Source: Rhizobium sp. BT03 (GTDB taxonomy: Bacteria; Pseudomonadota; Alphaproteobacteria; Rhizobiales; Rhizobiaceae). From it: a stretch of DNA of 64,000 nucleotides. A model generated the notes under the pieces. It searched no databases, was not told the DNA's origin, and saw only the letters and a list, made by a program, of their open reading frames with translations. Both the position numbers and the translations under genes were made by a program. The number at the start of each line of letters is the position of its first letter. The first letter of the stretch is position 1. The stretch lies in contig NZ_CP125640.1 in assembly GCF_030053155.1 (NCBI RefSeq), forward strand, positions 1,178,001 through 1,242,000, given 5' to 3'. This document shows positions 37,052 through 44,649 of the stretch, in pieces.

Positions 37052-37065
37052 GGAACCGATGTTTC
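37052..37065. promoter_or_regulatory. Candidate IolR site 4
   Basis: GGAACCGATGTTTC (GGAA-N6-TTTC) lies 58-71 bp upstream of iolC. Its left edge is 30 bp after that of site 3, close to three helical turns. Confidence 0.5.
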
Positions 37066-37122
37066 ATTATTCACAAATTCGCAGGCACTGGAAGCCGCGC
37101 AAAAATCTAGCGGGAGGACATC

Positions 37123-39057
37123 ATGGTACAATCGAATCCGGGTTCACGGCCGGAGCCGGCGCTTGATGTAATCACCATCGGCCGCTCCTCGGTCGATCTT
37201 TACGGCCAGCAGATCGGTTCGCGGCTGGAGGATATCGGCTCCTTCGCCAAATCCGTCGGCGGCTGCCCGGCCAATATCGCCATCGGCACGGCGCGGCTCG
37301 GCCTCAAATCCGGTCTCATCACCCGCGTCGGCGACGAGCAGATGGGGCGTTTCATCCGCGAGCAGTCGGCGCGCGAAGGGGTGGCGACGGATGGCATCGT
37401 CACCGACAAGGAGCGTCTGACGGCGCTGGTACTGCTCGCGGTCGAAGCCGAGGGCGTGTCGCCGATGATCTTCTATCGCTCCGACTGCGCCGACATGGCG
37501 CTCGACGAAGGCGATATCGACGAGAATTTCATCAGATCGTCGCGCGCCGTCCTGGTGTCCGGCACGCATTTCTCCCGGCCGAACACCGAGGCCGCGCAGC
37601 GCAAGGCGATCCGGATCGCCAAGGCGAACGGCCGCAAGGTGATCTTCGACATCGACTACCGGCCGAACCTCTGGGGCCTTGCCGGCCACGCGGAAGGTTT
37701 CGAGCGCTACGTGAAATCCGACCGGGTCTCCTCGAAGATGAAGGAGACGCTGCCGGATTGCGATCTCATCGTCGGCACCGAAGAGGAAATCCTGATCGCT
37801 TCCGGCGCCGACGACGTGCTCGGCGCGCTGAAGGAGATTCGCCGCCTGTCGCCGGCGACGATCGTGCTCAAGCGCGGCGCCATGGGCTGCATCGTCTATG
37901 ACGGCCCGATCGCCGACGACCTCGAAGCCGGCATCGTCGGCGAAGGTTTCCCGATCGAAGTCTTCAACGTGCTCGGCGCCGGCGATGCCTTCATGTCCGG
38001 TTTCCTGCGCGGCTTCCTGCGGGAAGAGCCGCTGAAGACCTGCGCCACCTGGGCCAATGCCTGCGGCGCCTTCGCCGTTTCCCGTCTGCTCTGCTCGCCG
38101 GAATATCCGACCTGGGCGGAACTCGATTTCTTCCTGAAGACAGGCAGCCAGCATCGGGCGCTGCGCAAGGACGAGGCGATCAACCATATCCACTGGGCAT
38201 CGACCCGGCGCGGCGAAATTCCGCTGTTGATGGCGCTGGCGATCGACCATCGCTCGCAGCTCGTCAGCGTCGCCGACGAGCTCGGCGTCGGCCATGACAA
38301 GATCGTCGCCTTCAAGCGGCTGGCGGTCTCGGCGGCGGCGCGGGTTTCGGAAGGCCGCGACGGTTACGGCATGCTGATCGACGAACGTTTCGGCCGCGAC
38401 GCCTTCTTCGATGCGGCGACGAAGAATTTTTCCTGGATCGGCCGGCCGGTGGAACTGCCGGGCTCGAAGCCGCTGCGCTTCGAATTCAGCCAGGATATCG
38501 GCTCCCAGCTTGTGGAATGGCCGCTCAGCCATTGCATCAAGTGCCTGTGCTTCTATCATCCCGATGATCCGGCCGAATTGAAGAGCGAGCAGCAGGAGAA
38601 ACTGCGCACGCTGTTCGAGGCGGCCCGCAAGGTCGGGCGAGAGCTGCTGGTGGAGATCATCGCCGGCAAGAACGGGCCGCTTACCGACGATACGATCGCG
38701 ATTGCGCTGGAAGAGCTCTATGCGCTCGGCATCAAGCCGGACTGGTGGAAGCTGGAGCCGCAGGCATCGAGCGAAGCCTGGAAGAAGATCGATGCGGTGA
38801 TCGCCAAAAATGATCCCCTGTGCCGTGGCATCGTGCTGCTCGGGCTCGAGGCGCCCGCCGACGAGCTGATTTCCTGCTTCGAAGCGACGCTGGCCGCCCC
38901 TTCCGTGAAGGGCTTTGCCGTTGGCCGGACGATCTTTGCTGATGCAGCGCGCGCCTGGCTTTCGGGCAGCATGAACGACGAGGAAGCGATCGCCGACATG
39001 GCCGGCCGCTTCCGGCAGCTGACAGAGGCGTGGCTGAAGACGCGTGGGCAGCATTAA
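37123..39057 (+). CDS. iolC: 5-dehydro-2-deoxygluconokinase fused to a DUF2090 domain
   Basis: The 644-residue protein has a PfkB sugar-kinase domain (residues 1 to about 330; VLGAGDAFMSGFL carries the catalytic Asp near 287). A C-terminal DUF2090 domain (about 350-640) follows, starting with IPLLMALAIDHRSQL. The kinase phosphorylates 2-deoxy-5-keto-gluconate in inositol breakdown. DUF2090 is aldolase-like and may do the next step (IolJ-type cleavage), an inference from family resemblance. This fused form is common in rhizobia. ATG 37123 has GGGAGGA upstream. Confidence 0.94.
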   Translation: MVQSNPGSRPEPALDVITIGRSSVDLYGQQIGSRLEDIGSFAKSVGGCPANIAIGTARLGLKSGLITRVGDEQMGRFIREQSAREGVATDGIVTDKERLTALVLLAVEAEGVSPMIFYRSDCADMALDEGDIDENFIRSSRAVLVSGTHFSRPNTEAAQRKAIRIAKANGRKVIFDIDYRPNLWGLAGHAEGFERYVKSDRVSSKMKETLPDCDLIVGTEEEILIASGADDVLGALKEIRRLSPATIVLKRGAMGCIVYDGPIADDLEAGIVGEGFPIEVFNVLGAGDAFMSGFLRGFLREEPLKTCATWANACGAFAVSRLLCSPEYPTWAELDFFLKTGSQHRALRKDEAINHIHWASTRRGEIPLLMALAIDHRSQLVSVADELGVGHDKIVAFKRLAVSAAARVSEGRDGYGMLIDERFGRDAFFDAATKNFSWIGRPVELPGSKPLRFEFSQDIGSQLVEWPLSHCIKCLCFYHPDDPAELKSEQQEKLRTLFEAARKVGRELLVEIIAGKNGPLTDDTIAIALEELYALGIKPDWWKLEPQASSEAWKKIDAVIAKNDPLCRGIVLLGLEAPADELISCFEATLAAPSVKGFAVGRTIFADAARAWLSGSMNDEEAIADMAGRFRQLTEAWLKTRGQH

Positions 39058-39065
39058 GAACAAGA

Positions 39066-39220
39066 CCCCTCCCCAACCCCTCCCCACAAGGGGGAGGGAC
39101 TTAACTTGAGGCATTACCTCACCCCGTTAGCAAGCGTCCTGCGGATGAAACCTCGCGGTGTGAATGGAAAGAGCCGAACGGGTTAGCCCCTCCCCCTTGT
39201 GGGGAGGGGTTGGGGAGGGG
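39066..39220. repeat. Dispersed inverted repeat with perfect 33-bp arms in the iolC-iolD gap
   Basis: The left arm at 39066-39098 and the right arm at 39188-39220 are exact inverted copies (C/T-rich; contains ccccacaaggggga). The middle is about 89 bp with no gene. Such CCCCTCCCC-type repeats recur in rhizobial genomes. The RNA could form a very stable stem between two genes of the operon. Confidence 0.88.
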
Positions 39221-39256
39221 AAAACAGACAGAGAGCTAAAGGTTCGGGAGGCCCCG

Positions 39257-41107
39257 ATGGGCAAGACGATACGGTTGACGATGGCGCAGGCCGTCGCGCA
39301 TTTCCTCAAGAAGCAGATGACGATCGTTGACGGCAGGAAGGTGCCGATCTTCGGCGGCGTCTGGGCGATCTTCGGCCACGGCAACGTCGCCGGCATCGGC
39401 GAGGCGCTTTATCAGGTACGTGGCGAACTGACGACCTATCGCGCCCACAACGAACAGGGCATGGCGCATGCCGCCATCGCCTATGCCAAGGCGAATTTTC
39501 GCACGCGTTTCATGGCCTGCACCACCTCGATCGGTCCCGGCGCGCTGAACATGGTGACCGCCGCCGGCGTCGCGCATGTCAACCGGATTCCCGTTCTCTT
39601 CCTGCCCGGCGACGTCTTTGCCAACCGCGCGCCCGATCCGGTGCTGCAGCAGATCGAGGATTTCGGCGACGGCACGGTTTCGGCCAATGACGCCTTCCGC
39701 CCGGTTTCGCGCTATTTCGACCGCATCACCCGGCCCGAACAGATCATTTCGGCGCTGAAGCGCGCCATGCAGGTACTGACCGATCCGCTCGATTGCGGCC
39801 CGGTGACCTTGTCGCTCTGCCAGGACGTTCAGGCTGAGGCCTATGACTATCCGGAAAGCCTGTTCGAGGAAAAGGTCTGGGCGACCCGCCGGCCGCAGCC
39901 GGATGCGGATGAACTCGCCAATGCCATCGCGCTGATCAAGGCATCTAAAAAGCCGGTGATCGTTGCCGGCGGCGGTGTGCTCTATTCGCAGGCGACGAAG
40001 GAACTGACCGCATTTGCCGAGGCCCACGGCCTTCCGGTCGTCGTCACCCAGGCCGGCAAGTCGTCGATCAACGAGACCCATCCGCTGGCGCTCGGCTCGG
40101 TTGGCGTCACCGGCACATCGGCAGCGAACGCGATCGCTGAAGAGACGGATCTCGTCATCGCCGTCGGCACGCGCTGCCAGGATTTCACCACCGGCTCCTG
40201 GGCGCTGTTCAAGAACGACAGCCTCAAAATGATCGGGCTCAACATCGCCGCCTATGACGCGGTGAAGCATGACAGCCATCCTGTTGTGGCCGATGCCCGC
40301 GAAGGGCTGAGGGCGCTTACGGCAGGCCTTTCCGGCTGGAAGGCACCGGCAGCACTGGCCGAGAAGGCCGCAGCCGAGAAGAAGGTCTGGATGGAAGCCG
40401 CCGCCAAGGCTATGGCGACGACCAATGCCGCCCTGCCCTCCGATGCCCAGGTGATCGGCGCGGTGGCGCGCACCATCGGTGGCGAGAATACGACGGTGCT
40501 TTGCGCCGCCGGCGGCCTGCCCGGCGAATTGCACAAGCTCTGGCCAGCGACGGCGCCGGGCAGCTATCACATGGAATATGGTTTTTCCTGCATGGGCTAC
40601 GAGATCGCCGGCGGGCTCGGCGCCAAGATGGCGCATCCCCAACGCGAGGTCGTCGTCATGGTCGGCGACGGCTCCTACATGATGATGAATTCCGAGATCG
40701 CCACCTCGGTCATGCTCGGCCTCAAGCTCAACATCGTCGTGCTCGACAATCGCGGCTATGGCTGCATCAACCGATTGCAGATGGGAACCGGTGGTGCCAA
40801 CTTCAACAATCTGCTCAAGGACTCCTATCACGAGGTGATGCCGGAAATCGATTTCCGCGCGCATGCCGAAAGCATGGGGGCCATCGCAGTCAAGGTCTCG
40901 TCCATTGCTGAGCTGGAGCAGGCAATCGCCGATTCGAAGAAGAACGACCGCACCTCGGTCTTCCTCATCGACACCGACCCGCTTATTACCACCGAGGCCG
41001 GCGGCCACTGGTGGGATGTCGCGGTGCCCGAAGTCAGCCCGCGCGAAGAAGTCAACAAGGCGCGCAAGGGCTATATCGAAGCGCGCGCCGCCCAGCGCAT
41101 CGGCTGA
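39257..41107 (+). CDS. iolD: 3D-(3,5/4)-trihydroxycyclohexane-1,2-dione hydrolase
   Basis: The 616-residue enzyme is thiamine-diphosphate dependent: N-terminal pyrimidine-binding domain (AHNEQGMAHAAIAYAK, with catalytic Glu), central domain, and C-terminal diphosphate-binding motif (MVGDGSYMMMNSEIAT). It opens the inositol-derived ring to 5-deoxy-glucuronate. ATG 39257 has GGGAGG upstream; a longer in-frame start at 39164 runs through the repeat and is not credible. Confidence 0.96.
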   Translation: MGKTIRLTMAQAVAHFLKKQMTIVDGRKVPIFGGVWAIFGHGNVAGIGEALYQVRGELTTYRAHNEQGMAHAAIAYAKANFRTRFMACTTSIGPGALNMVTAAGVAHVNRIPVLFLPGDVFANRAPDPVLQQIEDFGDGTVSANDAFRPVSRYFDRITRPEQIISALKRAMQVLTDPLDCGPVTLSLCQDVQAEAYDYPESLFEEKVWATRRPQPDADELANAIALIKASKKPVIVAGGGVLYSQATKELTAFAEAHGLPVVVTQAGKSSINETHPLALGSVGVTGTSAANAIAEETDLVIAVGTRCQDFTTGSWALFKNDSLKMIGLNIAAYDAVKHDSHPVVADAREGLRALTAGLSGWKAPAALAEKAAAEKKVWMEAAAKAMATTNAALPSDAQVIGAVARTIGGENTTVLCAAGGLPGELHKLWPATAPGSYHMEYGFSCMGYEIAGGLGAKMAHPQREVVVMVGDGSYMMMNSEIATSVMLGLKLNIVVLDNRGYGCINRLQMGTGGANFNNLLKDSYHEVMPEIDFRAHAESMGAIAVKVSSIAELEQAIADSKKNDRTSVFLIDTDPLITTEAGGHWWDVAVPEVSPREEVNKARKGYIEARAAQRIG

Positions 41108-41173
41108 TTCGATTGCTGTCATTTTTCGGAGGAGCGGAACTGCTCCTCCGCACTGTTTTTAAGGAGAATGTTG

Positions 41174-42091
41174 ATGAAGGCCAAACTCGGCATGTCGCCC
41201 ATCGCGTGGTGGAACGACGACCTTCCCGAACTCAGCGACGACGTATCCCTGGAGGAATGCCTGCGGCAATCGCGCGGCGCCGGCTTCACCGGCATGGAGC
41301 AAGGCCGCCGCTTCCCCAGCAACCCGGAAGAAATGCTGCCCATTCTGCGTGCTGCCGACGTGACGCTGTGCGGCGGCTGGTTCTCCGGCACGCTCGTCAA
41401 TGAGGAGCTCGCCGCCAACAAGGACCGCATCGCCCCGATGATCGAGCTGTTCAAGGCTGTCAATGCGCCCTGCATCGTCTACGGCGAGGTCGGCCGTTCC
41501 ATCCAGGGCGACCGCTCCAAGCCGCTCGCGACCAAGCCGCGCCTTGCCGATGACGAGATGAAGGCCTATGGGCGGCGCGTCACTGAGTTCGGCGAATGGT
41601 GCGCCGAACAGGGCATGCCGCTCTCCTATCACCATCACATGGCTGCCGTGGTCGAAACCGAGCCGGAACTCGACGCCTTCATGCGTAATTCGGGCGCAGG
41701 CATTCCGCTGCTGCTCGATGCCGGCCATCTCGCCTTTGCCGGCGGCGACGTGCTGCGCGCCATCGACAATCATCATACCCGCATCAACCATGTCCACGTC
41801 AAGGACATCCGCAAGCCTGTCGTCGATGGGCTCGACCGCAGCCGGCAGTCCTTCCTCGATGCGGTGGCGCTTGGCGCCTTCACGGTGCCGGGCGACGGCT
41901 CGCTCGATTTCGCCGCCATCGTCCAGCGGCTCGCCGATCATGGCTATGAAGGTTGGTTCGTCGTCGAGGCCGAGCAGGATCCACGCACGGCGCCGCCGCA
42001 GAAGATGGCCGAGATCGGCCATGCGGAATTGATGCGGGTGATGACGGCTGCGGGTTATACGGTGGAAACCGAAGGTTTCCCGAAGGGATAA
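41174..42091 (+). CDS. iolE: Inosose (2-keto-myo-inositol) dehydratase
   Basis: The 305-residue TIM-barrel protein of the xylose-isomerase-like family starts MKAKLGMSPIAWWNDDLPEL and contains YHHHMAAVVET, LLLDAGHLAFAGG and INHVHVKDIR, with the metal-binding Glu/His/Asp set. It dehydrates 2-keto-myo-inositol to the dione used by IolD. ATG 41174 follows AAGGAG by seven bases; the ATG at 41168 is too close. It lies 66 bp behind iolD. Confidence 0.95.
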   Translation: MKAKLGMSPIAWWNDDLPELSDDVSLEECLRQSRGAGFTGMEQGRRFPSNPEEMLPILRAADVTLCGGWFSGTLVNEELAANKDRIAPMIELFKAVNAPCIVYGEVGRSIQGDRSKPLATKPRLADDEMKAYGRRVTEFGEWCAEQGMPLSYHHHMAAVVETEPELDAFMRNSGAGIPLLLDAGHLAFAGGDVLRAIDNHHTRINHVHVKDIRKPVVDGLDRSRQSFLDAVALGAFTVPGDGSLDFAAIVQRLADHGYEGWFVVEAEQDPRTAPPQKMAEIGHAELMRVMTAAGYTVETEGFPKG

Positions 42092-42145
42092 CGAGGCGAA
42101 AGTCATCTCTCCGCCAGAGGGCTAAATAGTAGCATCGGGGCAAGA

Positions 42146-42254
42146 AGCCCCCTCATCCGCCCTTCGGGCACCCGTACCGGGGTCGAGCCACGTGTCTCGA
42201 CCCGTCCTTCGGACCCCCTCGGGGAGAAGGTGGCGGCAGCCGGATGAGGGGGCT
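42146..42254. repeat. Dispersed inverted repeat in the iolE-iolB gap
   Basis: agccccctcatccg (42146-42159) and cggatgagggggct (42241-42254) are perfect 14-bp inverted arms. A second stem-like element lies inside (gtcgagccacgtgtctcgac, 42182-42201). The family is common in rhizobial intergenic DNA. No gene is inside. Confidence 0.82.
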
Positions 42255-42284
42255 ACGCCCACCAACGCATGAGGAGAAACACCA

Positions 42285-43082
42285 ATGCCAAACCTCAAGG
42301 TCAAACCATCCGGCACGCATGGCCGCGTCACGCATGTCACGCCTGATAGCGCCGGCTGGACCTATGTCGGCTTCGATCTGCATCGGCTGAAGCCGGGTGA
42401 GACCGTGTCGGGGGAAACCGGCGATCGGGAGGTCTGCCTCGTCTGGGTCACCGGCAAGGGCAAGGCCTCGGCCGGGACGAAGGATTTCGGCACGCTCGGC
42501 GGCCGCATGACCCCGTTCGAAGGTGCGCCGCATGCGCTCTATATTCCGATGGAATCGACCTGGTCGGTCACGGCGGAGACCGATCTGGAACTCGCCGTCT
42601 GCTCGGCCCCCGGCGGCGGCACTTATCAGGCGAAGGAGATTCCGCCCGGCACGCATCCGCAAGTGACGCGCGGCAAGGGCACGAATGTGCGCTACGTCAA
42701 CAACATCATGCCTGAGGACGACAGCTCGGCGCATTCGCTGCTGGTCGTCGAGGTGATCACGCCGGGCGGCCATACCTCTTCCTATCCGCCGCACAAGCAC
42801 GACCAGGACGACCTGCCGAACGAGAGCTTCCTGGAAGAGACCTACTACCATCGCCTCAATCCGCCGCAGGGTTTTGGTTTCCAGCGCGTCTATACCGACG
42901 ATCGCTCGCTCGACGAAGCGATGGCGATCGAGGACGGCGACGTGACGCTGGTACCGAAGGGCTACCATCCTTGCGCGGCAACGCACGGCTACGATCTCTA
43001 CTACCTCAACGTCATGGCCGGGCCGAAGCGTATCTGGAAATTCCACAATGCCGTCGAGCACGAATGGCTGCTGAAAGCATAA
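42285..43082 (+). CDS. iolB: 5-deoxy-glucuronate isomerase
   Basis: The 265-residue double cupin protein has the metal-site motif SYPPHKHDQDDLPNESFLEETYYHR (His and Glu ligands, around 165-190) and a later KGYHPCAATHGYDLYYLNVMAG. It isomerises 5-deoxy-glucuronate to 2-deoxy-5-keto-gluconate, the IolC substrate. ATG 42285 has GAGGAGA upstream. It is the last iol gene in the window. Confidence 0.96.
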   Translation: MPNLKVKPSGTHGRVTHVTPDSAGWTYVGFDLHRLKPGETVSGETGDREVCLVWVTGKGKASAGTKDFGTLGGRMTPFEGAPHALYIPMESTWSVTAETDLELAVCSAPGGGTYQAKEIPPGTHPQVTRGKGTNVRYVNNIMPEDDSSAHSLLVVEVITPGGHTSSYPPHKHDQDDLPNESFLEETYYHRLNPPQGFGFQRVYTDDRSLDEAMAIEDGDVTLVPKGYHPCAATHGYDLYYLNVMAGPKRIWKFHNAVEHEWLLKA

Positions 43083-43141
43083 GCGCGACTGCGAATCGCT
43101 AAATAATCTGACAGCGCCAAGCCACTGCTGATGGTTCACTG

Positions 43142-43164
43142 CCTCCATCCAACAAGGATGGAGG
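43142..43164 (+). promoter_or_regulatory. Hairpin that sequesters the DUF1127 ribosome-binding site
   Basis: cctccatcc and ggatggagg form a perfect 9-bp stem with loop aacaa. The GGAGG Shine-Dalgarno at 43160-43164 is wholly within the 3' arm and the ATG at 43171 is seven bases on. Translation should be blocked unless the stem opens. Confidence 0.65.
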
Positions 43165-43170
43165 ATCATC

Positions 43171-43395
43171 ATGCATCGCTCGAATATCACCATAGCAGGC
43201 AGCAACCGCCGTTCTTCGCATCATAGGCCCGGCCTGTTGCCTGCCGCGATCACCGCAGTCCGCTGGCTGGCACGCAAGATCGGCGAACGGCGCAACCGCA
43301 ATGCGCTGATGGAGCTTTCCGACGATCAGCTGAAGGATATCGGCCTCTCCCGGGGGCAGACGGACAGCGATGTTCACGTCTATAGTCGCTACTGA
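43171..43395 (+). CDS. DUF1127 domain protein
   Basis: The 74-residue basic protein ends with the DUF1127 (YjiS-like) core, NALMELSDDQLKDIGLSRGQ, after an Arg-rich helix (RWLARKIGERRNRN). Small DUF1127 proteins in Agrobacterium and Rhodobacter affect RNA turnover and phosphate or stress metabolism; the role here is inferred. A hairpin covers its ribosome-binding site. It lies just before the AraC-type gene. Confidence 0.85.
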   Translation: MHRSNITIAGSNRRSSHHRPGLLPAAITAVRWLARKIGERRNRNALMELSDDQLKDIGLSRGQTDSDVHVYSRY

Positions 43396-43464
43396 ACACA
43401 GGCAGCAGTTGTGATAGGGTGCCGCGGACCGCCTCGTCCGCGGCCTGTCCACCGGGAAATTGAA

Positions 43465-44301
43465 ATGTCGCAGGTTTCAACGGCATTGCTCCTGAAAACG
43501 AAGACCATCGCCATTCGCGACATCATCTGCGATGGCGAGTGCCGCCACCGAAGCGATGAGGAATGCACTCACAAGACGAGCCTCGTCTATCCCTATCGCG
43601 GCGTCTTCATGCGGCATGTCGGCCGCAACGATACGGTGGCCGAAGCCAATCAGATGCTGTTCTTCAATGCCGGTCAGGGCTATCGGATCAGCCATCCGAT
43701 CGAGGGTGGCGACGCCTGCATCGATCTGGCGATCGACGAATCCCTGCTCGAAGAGCTCGCGCCGAAGGACCAGCTGCAGCAAGGCCCGGCCTTTTCATTC
43801 CGCCGCCAGCGCCGGCGGGTCGATCCGCGCGCGCAGGCGCTGGTCGCTCTTCTGCGTCACGGTCTCAAGCGCAACGTCGCCGAGACGCTGGAGGCGGAAA
43901 CCTTGGCGCTGACGCTGGTGCGCCGTTCGCTCGGCGAGCGCACATCGCATGCGGCCGGCGCCAGCGCCGGCCGGCAGAAACTCGTCGATCGGGCAAAGCT
44001 GGTGCTTTCCTCCGATCTCGCACGGCGCTGGACACTTTCGGAAATCGCCTCCGAAGTGGGCGTCTCGCCTGTTTATCTCACCCAGGTCTTCCAGCAGGTC
44101 GAGGCGACGCCGCTTTACCGCTATCATCTGCGGCTGAGGCTTGCCCGCGCGCTCGATCTGCTCGGCCAATACGAAGATCTGACCGCGCTCGGCCTCGATC
44201 TCGGTTTTTCCAGCCACAGCCATTTCAGCGCCTCCTTCAAGCAATCCTTCGGGCAAAGCCCGGCCGAATTCCAACGCGCGGCGCAATTGCGGCGCAGGTG
44301 A
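43465..44301 (+). CDS. AraC-family transcriptional regulator with N-terminal Cys/His cluster
   Basis: The 278-residue protein has an N-terminal cupin-like sensing domain and a C-terminal AraC double helix-turn-helix (about 175-275, ending LGFSSHSHFSASFKQSFGQSPAEFQ). Near the start, Cys22, Cys26, His28, Cys34 and His36 lie within 15 residues, a spacing able to bind a metal or a cluster. A comparable Cys-rich segment occurs in some related rhizobial AraC proteins, from memory. The next gene encodes a small six-Cys protein. ATG 43465 is chosen over 43411 on similarity. Confidence 0.9.
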   Translation: MSQVSTALLLKTKTIAIRDIICDGECRHRSDEECTHKTSLVYPYRGVFMRHVGRNDTVAEANQMLFFNAGQGYRISHPIEGGDACIDLAIDESLLEELAPKDQLQQGPAFSFRRQRRRVDPRAQALVALLRHGLKRNVAETLEAETLALTLVRRSLGERTSHAAGASAGRQKLVDRAKLVLSSDLARRWTLSEIASEVGVSPVYLTQVFQQVEATPLYRYHLRLRLARALDLLGQYEDLTALGLDLGFSSHSHFSASFKQSFGQSPAEFQRAAQLRRR

Positions 44302-44403
44302 ATCCAGCCATCGATCGCTAAAGATTTCGACAGCGGCGATGCGGCCTTCGATGATCTTATCAGCCTGTCCCGATCCGGGGACGATCAACCGGAGGATCAT
44401 CCT

Positions 44404-44565
44404 ATGAAGAAGACGACATGCGCTGCCTGCGACTGCGAACTCGGCGCGGAGACCATCACCGTCAAGCTCGGCGGCAAGACCGTCGAAGTCTGCTGCCAGG
44501 AATGCGCCGAAGCGCTGAACGAGGCGGAAGCCGCGACATCGGCAGCTTCAACGGGCAAAGAATAG
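44404..44565 (+). CDS. Six-cysteine TRASH/YHS-like microprotein
   Basis: The 53-residue protein starts MKKTTCAACDCEL and has cysteines at 6, 9, 11, 30, 31 and 34 (CAACDC ... EVCCQEC), followed by an Ala-rich tail. The CxxC-x(18-20)-CxxC spacing resembles TRASH/YHS metal-binding domains. It has GGAGGATC upstream of the ATG at 44404 and no signal peptide. It lies 102 bp behind the AraC gene on the same strand. Copper or zinc binding is inferred from the cysteines. Confidence 0.7.
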   Translation: MKKTTCAACDCELGAETITVKLGGKTVEVCCQECAEALNEAEAATSAASTGKE

Positions 44566-44649
44566 ACGTAATCTGGCAAAAGCCGCGCTCCGCCAAAGGC
44601 TGATACCCAACGTTCGGGGATCAGTTCAAGGAAGCGCGGCCTTTCCATC

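Noticed and set aside
39236..41122. Open frame of 628 codons on the minus strand opposite iolD
   Set aside because: It is the antisense shadow of a GC-rich coding gene. It lacks domains, is rich in Arg/Gly/His/Asp, and iolD is fully supported on the other strand.
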